From Chloroflexota bacterium (GTDB lineage: Bacteria; Chloroflexota; Dehalococcoidia; Lucifugimonadales; JACPCL1), in contig JACQUH010000160.1 in the NCBI GenBank assembly GCA_016210375.1, positions 1 through 5,812 of the forward strand: a stretch of DNA of 5,812 nt, given 5' to 3'. The notes under the pieces were generated by a model. It made no database searches. It was not told the DNA's origin and saw only the letters and a program-made list of their open reading frames with translations. The first letter of the stretch is position 1. Each line of letters starts with the position of its first letter. Position numbers and translations under genes: made by a program. This document shows, one piece after another, positions 1 through 5,628 of the stretch.

Positions 1-26
1 GGTCGGAACCCCGCTGGAAAAACAAA

Positions 27-178
27 CCTAGCAGGCTGCGGAAAAAGGGGGAGTGCAGAGGGGCAAAGCCCCTTTGCCGGGAGTCTGAGGGTGTCCCTCA
101 GATACAAATCCTTCCCCCTTCCTGGAAGGAAGGGGGCCAGGGGGATGGTCAAAAGGAGTTTTTCAGCACCCTGCTAGG
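27..178. mobile_element. MITE-like non-autonomous element with terminal inverted repeats
   Basis: The left end CTAGCAGGCTGCGGAAAAA (28-46) and the right end TTTTTCAGCACCCTGCTAG (159-177) are inverted copies matching at 17 of 19 positions; one further C/G pair (27 and 178) extends them. CTAG stands at both outer edges (28-31 and 174-177) and could be a 4-bp target duplication; a TA duplication is the alternative. The interior has no reading frame but holds compact hairpins: GGCAAAG/CTTTGCC with a CCC loop (62-78), an 8-bp stem with a TGT loop (84-102), and CCCCCTTCC/GGAAGGGGG (114-136). Short length, terminal repeats and no transposase are what a MITE looks like. The family of the parent transposase cannot be told from this sequence. 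Confidence 0.55.
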
Positions 179-204
179 GGCGAGCCTGAGACTCGCCCCT
201 AGCA
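172..204. repeat. 13-bp perfect hairpin abutting the MITE-like element
   Basis: TGCTAGGGGCGAG (172-184) pairs perfectly with CTCGCCCCTAGCA (192-204) around a 7-nt loop, CCTGAGA. The left arm overlaps the last six bases of the adjoining terminal inverted repeat, so the element appears to have inserted at the foot of a pre-existing hairpin whose arms end in CTAG. Neither strand has a T-run after the stem, so it is not a standard intrinsic terminator. It may still protect the 3' end of the minus-strand transcript coming from the CocE-like gene. Confidence 0.6.
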
Positions 205-224
205 CTGGAGCCCGCACAGGGAGA

Positions 225-242
225 GGCACGGAAAGCCGTGCC
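225..242 (-). terminator. Hairpin just downstream of the CocE-like gene, possible weak terminator
   Basis: GGCACGG (225-231) and CCGTGCC (236-242) form a 7-bp stem with a 4-nt loop, starting six bases past the stop codon of the minus-strand CocE-like gene. On the transcribed strand the stem is followed by TCTCCCTG, which has too few Ts for a classical Rho-independent terminator. The position suggests a role at the 3' end of the mRNA; termination itself is uncertain. Confidence 0.35.
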
Positions 243-248
243 CCTAAT

Positions 249-2084
249 CTATGCCGGCACGATGGGCAGCACGACGTGAGAGGCGTACCGGCTGTTATGG
301 TGCACCGTGTTCTCCGCCGGCAGCTTCCGCCGTTCCTTGCCCAGCGGCTCCCCGGTGTTGGGGTTCACATCAAAGCGCGGAAAATTGGAGCTGGAGATGT
401 CAATGCGGATGCGGTGCCCCTTCTTGAACAGGTTGCCCGTCGGGTACAGAGGGAAGTTGATCTTGTAGACCTGTCCCGGCTTCATAAGCTCCGCTTTCTC
501 GTAGGAGTTGCGGTAGCGCACCCGCATGATGCTATCGGTCAGGTTCATGTGGAACCCGTCGGGGTAGTCCGCGTTGGGTGGGCACACGTCAACGAGCTTG
601 GCGGTGAAGTCTGTGTCCAGGGCAGAGGAGGATATCCACAGAGTCACAGTGACGGGGCCGGTCACCTCAACATCTGCCTCTAGCTCCGGCGTCTGGAAGG
701 CCAGCACGTCTGGCCGGGAGGCCAGGGGAAGGTACGGCGGCTTGCACCCGTAGAAGTCCGAGCGCTCCTGCTGGTGAAAGGCCCCTGCCTGGACAATGAG
801 TCCACCCGATAACCCACCGCCCAGGGTGGGTACCGGGTTGTTGGGGTCAAAGAGGAATGTGGTGGATGGGTCGCCGCCCGAGGGGGTCTCCGGGCTGAGG
901 AGGCCACTGGCGTGGAGGTAGTAGCTGGTAAACCTGGTCCGGGCCAGGGGCCATTCGCGCTCCTGCCGCCACCCCCCACCGTGGTTCATTCGCCCCCTGG
1001 AGTTTCGGCGGCCATCGCCGCCGCCCATGATGAACAACAGGACGGGGGCCTGCTCCCGTATGCCAGTGCCCAGGCCCTTTAGCCATGTGTCAAACCACAT
1101 GGTGCGGAAGTCGTTCCAGTCCTCGGCCAGGTTGCCGTCCAGGGAGGCGACCGGGCCGAAGTCCACGTCTCCGGCGTAGGTCACCGACCGCTGGCCGTGG
1201 GTCCAGGGCCCCATGAGGAGGCGGACCGGCGACTTCTTAATCTTGGAGAGGCCCACGTAGTTTTCAAAGGTGGTGCGGGTGTAGGAGTCATACCAGCCCC
1301 CCATATGGAGTTGGGGGACATCGGACCACCTGTCGTAGAACAGCTCCCCAGCCAGGCCAGGTTGCTTCCAATAGTCATCGTAGTCGCCGCGGCTCCATTG
1401 CTCCAGGATGTACTCCTCGTAGTCGGGCGTCCACTTCAGGGGCGACTGCCCCTTGCGCCACGGCAGGCGCTGGAGCCACTCCTCCTGGGTCACCGTCTCC
1501 AGGTACTTGGCCACCACTGGGTCCGCAGCGGCCTCCTTGCTCACCTTGGCCTGGCCCAAGGCCCAGGCAATCTGCCGCAGCTCATAGGCCCCGTTGTGAC
1601 GGGTGCTGCTCATGAAGGCGTTGGAGAAAGCGCCGCAGTCCACGATCATGGTGGAGAGGTGCGGTGGGTTCGTGGCCGCCATGGCCCCCTGGGTGTGGGC
1701 CCCATAGGATGTGCCGTAGGTGCCGGTGGTACCGTTGGACCATGCCTGCTGGGCGATCCACTGGACGCAGTCGTACCCGTCATTGGCGTCCGAGACGTAT
1801 TTGTGGAAGTACCCCTCGGACTTGTACCGCCCGCGGTTGTCCTGGAGCACGACCACGTAGCCCCGCTGGCAGAAGTAGCGCGCCTCCTCCTCCATGCGCC
1901 CCGCCTCTTTGTTGTAGGGCGTGCGCTGGAGCAGCACAGGGAAGGGCCGAAGCACCGGACGGCCGTTCACCGTCGGGAGGTACACATCGGTGGCCAGCCT
2001 CACCCCATCCCGCATGGCCACCATGACGTCCTTTTCAACGGTCACCTCGTAGGTGGGCTCAGACCGCACCTTGGAGTACTGCAT
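249..2084 (-). CDS. CocE/NonD family serine hydrolase (X-Pro dipeptidyl-peptidase S15 family)
   Basis: Alpha/beta hydrolase of the family that includes cocaine esterase, glutaryl-7-ACA acylase and X-Pro dipeptidyl-peptidase, which cleave ester or amide bonds. The 611-residue length fits the family. From the chosen ATG, the nucleophile motif GTSYGA gives Ser126. GGWYD gives the likely acid Asp266 and GPWTHG gives His296, in the order and spacing of the CocE triad. Tyr57 in RTPY matches the oxyanion-hole tyrosine. A helical cap lies at about 140-245 and a jelly-roll C-terminal domain at about 345-605, carrying the usual DTDFTAKLVDV motif. I see no signal peptide or membrane segment, so it is probably cytoplasmic. 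The frame can be opened by a GTG at 2102, but the ATG at 2084 has AAGGAGG just upstream and is preferred. It lies 157 bp behind the alpha/beta hydrolase on the same strand. The substrate is unknown. Confidence 0.93.
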   Translation of the reverse strand: MQYSKVRSEPTYEVTVEKDVMVAMRDGVRLATDVYLPTVNGRPVLRPFPVLLQRTPYNKEAGRMEEEARYFCQRGYVVVLQDNRGRYKSEGYFHKYVSDANDGYDCVQWIAQQAWSNGTTGTYGTSYGAHTQGAMAATNPPHLSTMIVDCGAFSNAFMSSTRHNGAYELRQIAWALGQAKVSKEAAADPVVAKYLETVTQEEWLQRLPWRKGQSPLKWTPDYEEYILEQWSRGDYDDYWKQPGLAGELFYDRWSDVPQLHMGGWYDSYTRTTFENYVGLSKIKKSPVRLLMGPWTHGQRSVTYAGDVDFGPVASLDGNLAEDWNDFRTMWFDTWLKGLGTGIREQAPVLLFIMGGGDGRRNSRGRMNHGGGWRQEREWPLARTRFTSYYLHASGLLSPETPSGGDPSTTFLFDPNNPVPTLGGGLSGGLIVQAGAFHQQERSDFYGCKPPYLPLASRPDVLAFQTPELEADVEVTGPVTVTLWISSSALDTDFTAKLVDVCPPNADYPDGFHMNLTDSIMRVRYRNSYEKAELMKPGQVYKINFPLYPTGNLFKKGHRIRIDISSSNFPRFDVNPNTGEPLGKERRKLPAENTVHHNSRYASHVVLPIVPA

Positions 2085-2088
2085 GGCT

Positions 2089-2095
2089 CCTCCTT
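2089..2095 (-). promoter_or_regulatory. Ribosome binding site that decides the CocE-like start
   Basis: AAGGAGG on the minus strand lies 4 nt before ATG 2084. The alternative GTG six codons upstream would place this full-strength Shine-Dalgarno inside the coding region and has none of its own. The 4-nt spacing is short but workable. Confidence 0.65.
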
Positions 2096-2132
2096 CTGCC
2101 ACCGAGAAGCTGTCGTTCCTGTGAAATCTGAT

Positions 2133-2225
2133 GAATCGGTGTGATGCGCCTTTGGCGCATCACACCGATTCCAATAATTCTTCTCCCCCTTCCCGGGCGG
2201 GAAGGGGGAGCCAGAGGGGGTTAGG
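2133..2225 (-). repeat. Two-hairpin intergenic element, copy 1 (core only, minus orientation)
   Basis: Read on the minus strand, the copy opens with CCTAACCCCCTCTGG, then a 12-bp stem CTCCCCCTTCCC/GGGAAGGGGGAG (2183-2194 with 2199-2210), an 11-nt linker AAGAATTATTG, and a perfect 18-bp stem GAATCGGTGTGATGCGCC with an AAA loop (2133-2150 with 2154-2171). It starts 16 nt after the stop codon of the alpha/beta hydrolase and fills most of the gap to the CocE-like gene. It lacks the outer flanks shared by the other two copies. There is no T-run after either stem, so simple intrinsic termination is unlikely. I see no convincing promoter for the CocE-like gene in this gap. Confidence 0.85.
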
Positions 2226-2241
2226 TTAATCAGTGCGGGCT

Positions 2242-3135
2242 TTATCGCCTTGCCCCGGCTAACCCTTTCGCCTTCCTGTCCTCTGCCGCCAGGGGAAGCT
2301 GGCCCAACCACGCCAGTACGTGATCCGCCTGGGCCTCCCGAAGGTTGGTCCAACCGTGGTCGGCGCCCTCCTGGATCACCAGCCTGGCATCCGGCTTGTA
2401 CTTGATGGTCTCAAAGGCGTCCCTGGCGCAGTCCCGCAGCCTGGGGTGAGTTTCCAGGCTACCAGCCATGAGCAGGAGGGGACACCGGACCATGTGCGCG
2501 TGGCGGAGGACGTTGTACCGCTCTGCCGGCCCATGCTTGTCTATGTAGCTTCGGGCGCTGTAGAACTGGGGGTTGGGGAAGGTGGCGGAGATCAGGGTGT
2601 CGGGCTGGCCTGCGTCCACGAGCGCCTGCGCACTCTCATAGAACCTGCGGTACTCTTCCCCGGCCTCGCTGGCGAGGAAGTAGGAGCGGGAAAGGCGCAC
2701 GGGAGAGGAAGCGATGACGGCGGCGACCCGCGGGTCCTGGACGCAGGCCTGGTAGTACACAACCTTCACGGCGCCCATGCTGTGGCCGAAGATGGCGATG
2801 CGGTTGTACCCGCGCCTGGCGAGCCACGTGACGCCGGCGTCCAGGTCCCGGCGGCACCGGTCCAGGATTTCGTAGGCGTTGCCCCATGGCCGCTCGGGGC
2901 TACCGTACACAACGTCGTGACTGGTGGTGTTGAAGGAGACGGCGGCATAGCTTGCCCGCCGGAGCCGCTCCGCCATCTCCAGCAGAATGGCGCCGTAGAA
3001 GTTGCCCCCGGTGCCGTGCACCAGCAGCGCCGCATCAACGGTACCCCCAGCCATTCCACCTTCCCTGGGGGCGAAAAAGACACCATCCAGAGCGATGTCG
3101 TCTACAGTCGTGCACTTCACCAGCTCTACCTGCAT
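2242..3135 (-). CDS. Alpha/beta hydrolase (dienelactone hydrolase/serine aminopeptidase-like fold)
   Basis: 297 residues from the preferred ATG. A single-domain alpha/beta hydrolase: the oxyanion-loop motif HGTGGNFYG is at about 40-48, the nucleophile elbow GHSMGA gives Ser119, and GADHGW near the C-terminus gives His260. The acid is less clear; Glu228 in GSLETHP, after the strand LLLMAG, is the best placed candidate, with Asp235 as alternative. There is no signal peptide or long hydrophobic helix, so it is expected to be cytoplasmic. It probably hydrolyses a carboxylic ester or a similar bond, but the substrate cannot be inferred. The frame also opens at GTG 3147. ATG 3135 is preferred because GGTGA stands 8 nt upstream and homologous proteins commonly begin close to this point. 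A good promoter lies upstream. The CocE-like gene follows on the same strand after 157 bp, so the two may be cotranscribed. Confidence 0.9.
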   Translation of the reverse strand: MQVELVKCTTVDDIALDGVFFAPREGGMAGGTVDAALLVHGTGGNFYGAILLEMAERLRRASYAAVSFNTTSHDVVYGSPERPWGNAYEILDRCRRDLDAGVTWLARRGYNRIAIFGHSMGAVKVVYYQACVQDPRVAAVIASSPVRLSRSYFLASEAGEEYRRFYESAQALVDAGQPDTLISATFPNPQFYSARSYIDKHGPAERYNVLRHAHMVRCPLLLMAGSLETHPRLRDCARDAFETIKYKPDARLVIQEGADHGWTNLREAQADHVLAWLGQLPLAAEDRKAKGLAGARR

Positions 3136-3176
3136 GTTTCGGTTCACCGCTTTCCCGAGGATGCCAAGTCGCCGTC

Positions 3177-3205
3177 ATTGTAAGGGGCGGCCCTCCCCGC
3201 TGCAA
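3177..3205 (-). promoter_or_regulatory. Sigma70-like promoter of the alpha/beta hydrolase gene
   Basis: On the minus strand TTGCAG (3205-3200) and TACAAT (3182-3177) are separated by exactly 17 bp. The -10 box matches the consensus at 5 of 6 positions; the -35 box keeps only the TTG. The predicted transcript start is near 3170, leaving a leader of about 35 nt before ATG 3135. The spacer is very G/C-rich. Confidence 0.5.
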
Positions 3206-3259
3206 GTGTTGGGCGCGGCGTTCTGCATACCAGGGAGTGGCGATTAGCACGACCTGGCG

Positions 3260-3393
3260 CTGAAGGTCACTTGCGAAAAGACCTAACCCCCTCGGTCCCC
3301 CCTTCCCGATGCGGGAAGGGGGAGAAGATTGGTTTGAATCGGTGTAATGCGGCCTTGCCGCATTACACCGATTCCCTAGTCTCTCGTCCCCCT
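3260..3393 (+). repeat. Two-hairpin intergenic element, copy 2 (full length)
   Basis: The core spans 3282-3374: CCTAACCCCCTCGG, an 11-bp stem CCCCCTTCCCG/CGGGAAGGGGG with an ATG loop (3298-3308 with 3312-3322), an 11-nt linker AAGATTGGTTT (3325-3335), and a perfect 18-bp stem GAATCGGTGTAATGCGGC with a CTT loop (3336-3353 with 3357-3374). It shares outer flanks with the copy at 5629-5763: CTGAAGGTCA on the left and GTCTCTCGTCCCCCT on the right. It lies between the transporter and the hydrolase, upstream of the hydrolase promoter and in the opposite orientation to both genes. Confidence 0.85.
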
Positions 3394-3423
3394 GTCTGTT
3401 GCACAGAAGGGGACCACAGGGGG
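3388..3423. repeat. Additional C/G-rich hairpin at the edge of repeat copy 2
   Basis: CCCCCTGT (3388-3395) pairs with ACAGGGGG (3416-3423). Nested inside is a small CTGT/ACAG stem (3396-3399 with 3403-3406), and CTCT/AGAG outside (3381-3384 with 3424-3427) could lengthen the stem after a bulge. It follows the 18-bp hairpin of the neighbouring element and may be a third module. The copy at 5629-5763 keeps only the left arm. Confidence 0.5.
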
Positions 3424-3483
3424 AGAGGTTGGAACCACAATACACAAGTATTTGGCTAATGAGCATAAGTCGCGGGTAGCCTG

Positions 3484-3512
3484 AAATGAAAACCTGGCAC
3501 TTTAGTGCCAGG
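3484..3512 (-). terminator. Rho-independent terminator of the MFS transporter gene
   Basis: On the minus strand CCTGGCAC, loop TAAA and GTGCCAGG form a perfect 8-bp stem (3493-3512), followed at once by TTTTCATTT (3492-3484). Stem plus T-tract is the classical intrinsic terminator layout. It lies about 50 nt after the transporter stop codon and in its direction, and would separate that gene from the downstream hydrolase. Confidence 0.65.
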
Positions 3513-3541
3513 GGATGATACCGCCACTGCAATGCAAGCAA

Positions 3542-3556
3542 CACCGCCTGGCGGTG
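3542..3556 (-). terminator. Short hairpin next to the transporter stop codon
   Basis: CACCGC (3542-3547) pairs with GCGGTG (3551-3556) around a 3-nt loop, 9 nt beyond the transporter stop. On the minus strand it is followed by TTGCTTGC, only a weak T-tract. It may assist the stronger terminator at 3484-3512. Confidence 0.3.
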
Positions 3557-3565
3557 CGTGTCCCA

Positions 3566-4870
3566 TCAGCCTGCGCCTGTCCTGTCTCCCGGTACGGACC
3601 GGGGCGGTTTCGCCATGAACACCAGGGCCGCGGACAAGACCATGAGGCCAGCGAAGGCCACGAATACCGGGCTATATGTCCCTAACACATCATAGGCGAT
3701 CGCAGCGATCAGGGGCCCTGCCGAGTTGGTGAGCATTTGCACGGGCCATACCGCCCCTCGTATGCGGCCCAGAGATTCCCGCCCGTAGTAGTCAGCAAAG
3801 ATCAACTGGTACAGCGTGTTGAAGACGGCGCCCGCGACGCTCCCCATGAACAACGCCCACGCCACGCCGGTGGCCAGGGAGTCCACCATCAGCAGAAAGG
3901 CGAACCCCATTCCCATCAAGAGGAAAGCCAGGGTCGCCATCCACCGAGAGCCGAAGCGCTCCGACAGGAAGCCCATGACCAGCGCGCCTATGGCGCCTGC
4001 CCCAGCCCAGATGGACAGGATCCATACCCCCTGCTGCGGGTCAATACCTTTGTCCTGCAGATAGGGGATCAGGTGCAACACCAGTCCAGGCCCTACAAGG
4101 AACAGGACGGAAAAGGACGCGAGGAGCAGATAAAAGGAGGGGAACCGAAGCACCTGGGAGAGGGTCCAGGAGACCTCTTGCCTCACCGTGCGACGGCGCT
4201 TGACGGCCTGCCTCTGAGCTTCCCGCTCCGCATCTTCCGAGGAGAGGCCGTCGGGCGACAGGCCCATATCCTCCGGCTGGCGCCGCAGGAATAGTGCTAC
4301 CGGCAGAATGGAAACCGCCCATACCGATATGCCCGCCACGGCAGAGGCAAGTCGCCAGCCGCTGAGATCTATGGCTAACTGCAAGTAGAGCGGCATCACC
4401 GTGCTGCCGACTATGCCCCCCAGCCCGGCCAACGCCACGGCCCTTCCCCGCTTTACGACGAACCACTTGGGCACAATGACCTGCAGGGTAAGGCCAATTA
4501 CGCCCATGGTCACCACCCGGTCCAAAAGCTGGAGCAAATAGAACTGCCACAGCGTTTGCACAAAGGCCATGAGGACAAAGGCGCCGCCCAGGAGGAAAAG
4601 ACCCATGGTCAGCAGCCAGCGTCCCCCCAACCGGTCCAGGTACCTCCCCACCACTAGAGAGACAAAGGCTCCGGCGATGGTACCCAGAGTAGTGGCTCCC
4701 GTGAACACAGTACGGGACCAGCCGAACTCATCCGTCATCGGCTTGAGGAATACGCTCAGGGCCATAAAGGTACCGGTGGCTTGAGTGAAACTTGCCAGGG
4801 CTACAACGATAACGATGACCCAGCCATAGTAGAGCCGGGTGCGGTGTGCTGTACCTGCAATGGTCGTCAT
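3566..4870 (-). CDS. MFS transporter, MCT / oxalate-formate antiporter-like
   Basis: 434 residues with a hydrophobicity pattern fitting 12 transmembrane helices, at about 15-37, 56-76, 84-104, 107-130, 141-163, 171-195, 243-268, 282-302, 308-328, 332-356, 370-394 and 399-420. A charged cytoplasmic loop (about 196-242, rich in Arg, Lys and Glu) splits the two halves. MFS motif A appears between helices 2 and 3 (GRYLDRLGGR, 75-84) and again between helices 8 and 9 (GFLSERFGSR, 300-309). The RGRAVALAGLGGIVG stretch (141-155) is typical of monocarboxylate and oxalate/formate type carriers. It should sit in the inner membrane and move a small, perhaps anionic, organic solute; the direction and substrate are unknown. 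The ATG at 4870 fits the N-terminus well but has no clear Shine-Dalgarno, only GGAG 15 nt upstream. It is divergent from the winged-helix protein gene, and two hydrolase genes lie downstream on the same strand. Confidence 0.92.
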   Translation of the reverse strand: MTTIAGTAHRTRLYYGWVIVIVVALASFTQATGTFMALSVFLKPMTDEFGWSRTVFTGATTLGTIAGAFVSLVVGRYLDRLGGRWLLTMGLFLLGGAFVLMAFVQTLWQFYLLQLLDRVVTMGVIGLTLQVIVPKWFVVKRGRAVALAGLGGIVGSTVMPLYLQLAIDLSGWRLASAVAGISVWAVSILPVALFLRRQPEDMGLSPDGLSSEDAEREAQRQAVKRRRTVRQEVSWTLSQVLRFPSFYLLLASFSVLFLVGPGLVLHLIPYLQDKGIDPQQGVWILSIWAGAGAIGALVMGFLSERFGSRWMATLAFLLMGMGFAFLLMVDSLATGVAWALFMGSVAGAVFNTLYQLIFADYYGRESLGRIRGAVWPVQMLTNSAGPLIAAIAYDVLGTYSPVFVAFAGLMVLSAALVFMAKPPRSVPGDRTGAG

Positions 4871-4963
4871 GCTATTGCTATGCTACTCCACATCGCTGTC
4901 CCTCGCCAGGGCCGAGGTCTCCAGGCCGTTTGTGCACGGCCCACCCAAGACAATTCCCTCTCA

Positions 4964-4979
4964 TTTCCATGCATGGAAA
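4964..4979. promoter_or_regulatory. Perfect 16-bp palindrome, candidate operator
   Basis: TTTCCATGCATGGAAA is its own reverse complement over all 16 bases, with no spacer. It lies 37 bp upstream of the extended -10 of the plus-strand gene and about 94 bp upstream of the transporter start codon. Such dyads are typical binding sites of dimeric regulators. No regulator family can be assigned from this one site. Confidence 0.45.
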
Positions 4980-5012
4980 GCCCACAACTGCATTTCTAAT
5001 CCCAAACCTGAA

Positions 5013-5021
5013 TGGTATGAT
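5013..5021 (+). promoter_or_regulatory. Extended -10 promoter of the winged-helix protein gene
   Basis: TGGTATGAT contains the TGn extension followed by TATGAT, 5 of 6 matches to the -10 consensus. The hexamer 17 bp upstream, TTTCTA (4993-4998), is a poor -35, as is common for extended -10 promoters. The transcript would start near 5028, leaving about 27 nt before ATG 5055, just enough for the Shine-Dalgarno. Confidence 0.5.
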
Positions 5022-5039
5022 ATGGCACCAATCCCCTCC

Positions 5040-5045
5040 AAGGAG
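5040..5045 (+). promoter_or_regulatory. Ribosome binding site that decides the winged-helix protein start
   Basis: AAGGAG sits 9 nt before ATG 5055. The in-frame ATGs upstream (5022 and 4839) have no comparable site, and the one at 4839 would overlap the start of the divergent transporter. Confidence 0.7.
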
Positions 5046-5054
5046 CTGCTTAGT

Positions 5055-5594
5055 ATGGACTCAGATGGAGTAGTCAGAATCAAGGTGGGGCCAGTGGAGT
5101 TTCAGGCTGAAGGGCGAGAGGCATTTGTGGAGACCCAGCTCCAGCGGTTCCTGGACCTGCTTCCCCACGATGCTATCCCTAACCAGTTGAGGAGCGCGGA
5201 CGGCCAGGCCAACGACCCCGTGCCTGCGATCGCCCTGGCTGCCGACCCGCCGCCGCCCGCTCCCGCTAAGGAAGTCCCCACGCTGGCCGAGTTCTACAAG
5301 GAACGCAACCCCCGGACGGACGTTGAGCGGGTGACGGTGGTAGCCGCTTACCTCAAGGACCGCCTGGGCCAGGAGGAGGTGACGGAGAATGGGCTGCTCC
5401 CCTACTTCCATGAGCTGGCAGCGCGGGGACAAACGACGGCAAAGAGCATACGGAACGGGATCTGGAACGCCGCCTCCAAGAGCCGTGGCTATCTGGAGCG
5501 GGTCAAGGGCAAGCGGGGCGCATACCGCCTGACCATGGCTGGCGCCACCCTGGTGCACACCGCTCTGCCGAATGGCAACCGCCCCGAGGGATAG
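5055..5594 (+). CDS. Hypothetical protein with C-terminal winged-helix-like domain
   Basis: 179 residues from the Shine-Dalgarno-supported ATG. Residues 7-37 (VRIKVGPVEFQAEGREAFV and onwards) resemble the short N-terminal module, 'ikvgdvefeaeG..efV', that I recall from many bacterial and archaeal hypothetical proteins. A flexible Ala/Pro-rich linker follows (about 55-73). The C-terminal part, from PTLAEFYKERNPRTDVERV (75-93) to GAYRLTMAGATLV (155-167), looks like a winged-helix fold: helices around 88-104 and 112-122, a helix pair at 126-147, then a beta hairpin ending in YRLT. It probably binds DNA or acts as an adaptor; the function is not known. The frame is open upstream to 4839, but that extension overlaps the transporter gene and lies upstream of the predicted promoter, so I reject it. 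Its divergence from the transporter makes a local regulatory role possible but unproven. Confidence 0.82.
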   Translation: MDSDGVVRIKVGPVEFQAEGREAFVETQLQRFLDLLPHDAIPNQLRSADGQANDPVPAIALAADPPPPAPAKEVPTLAEFYKERNPRTDVERVTVVAAYLKDRLGQEEVTENGLLPYFHELAARGQTTAKSIRNGIWNAASKSRGYLERVKGKRGAYRLTMAGATLVHTALPNGNRPEG

Positions 5595-5628
5595 CTGACT
5601 ATCGCAAGATGGCTTCTCCCACCCCAGC

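Larger units (their letters stand above)
4871..5054. other. Divergent intergenic region shared by the transporter and winged-helix genes
   Basis: The 184 bp between the two starts contain a 6-bp hairpin GGCCGT/ACGGCC (4924-4941) around GTGCAC, a perfect 16-bp palindrome (4964-4979) and a plus-strand extended -10 promoter (5013-5021). I could not find a convincing minus-strand promoter for the transporter; TAGCAT at about 4880 is a weak -10 match without a spaced -35. Confidence 0.6.

Noticed and set aside
1197..2144. 315-codon open frame on the plus strand, opposite the CocE-like gene
   Set aside because: It is antisense to a gene with a complete catalytic triad. The protein is low in complexity (Val, Gly, Pro, Arg and His rich), has no recognisable motif, and is the kind of open frame that high GC at third positions produces.
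2133..2171. 18-bp hairpin considered as an intrinsic terminator
   Set aside because: No T-run follows the stem on either strand, and the same structure recurs in three copies in both orientations relative to nearby genes, which points to a repeat.
2320..3183. 287-codon open frame on the plus strand, opposite the alpha/beta hydrolase
   Set aside because: Antisense shadow of a convincing gene, without domain motifs; its end runs into the hydrolase promoter region.
3035..3544. 169-codon open frame on the minus strand across the gap between the transporter and hydrolase genes
   Set aside because: It runs through a terminator, the whole of repeat copy 2 and a promoter before overlapping the hydrolase in another frame. 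Its residues are those of translated hairpin repeats.
4839..5054. 72-codon N-terminal extension of the winged-helix protein, looking like a signal peptide (hydrophobic MVVMLLLCYSTSLSLARA)
   Set aside because: It overlaps the start of the divergent transporter, lies upstream of the extended -10 promoter, has no ribosome binding site and would cross the palindrome. ATG 5055 has AAGGAG at 9 nt.
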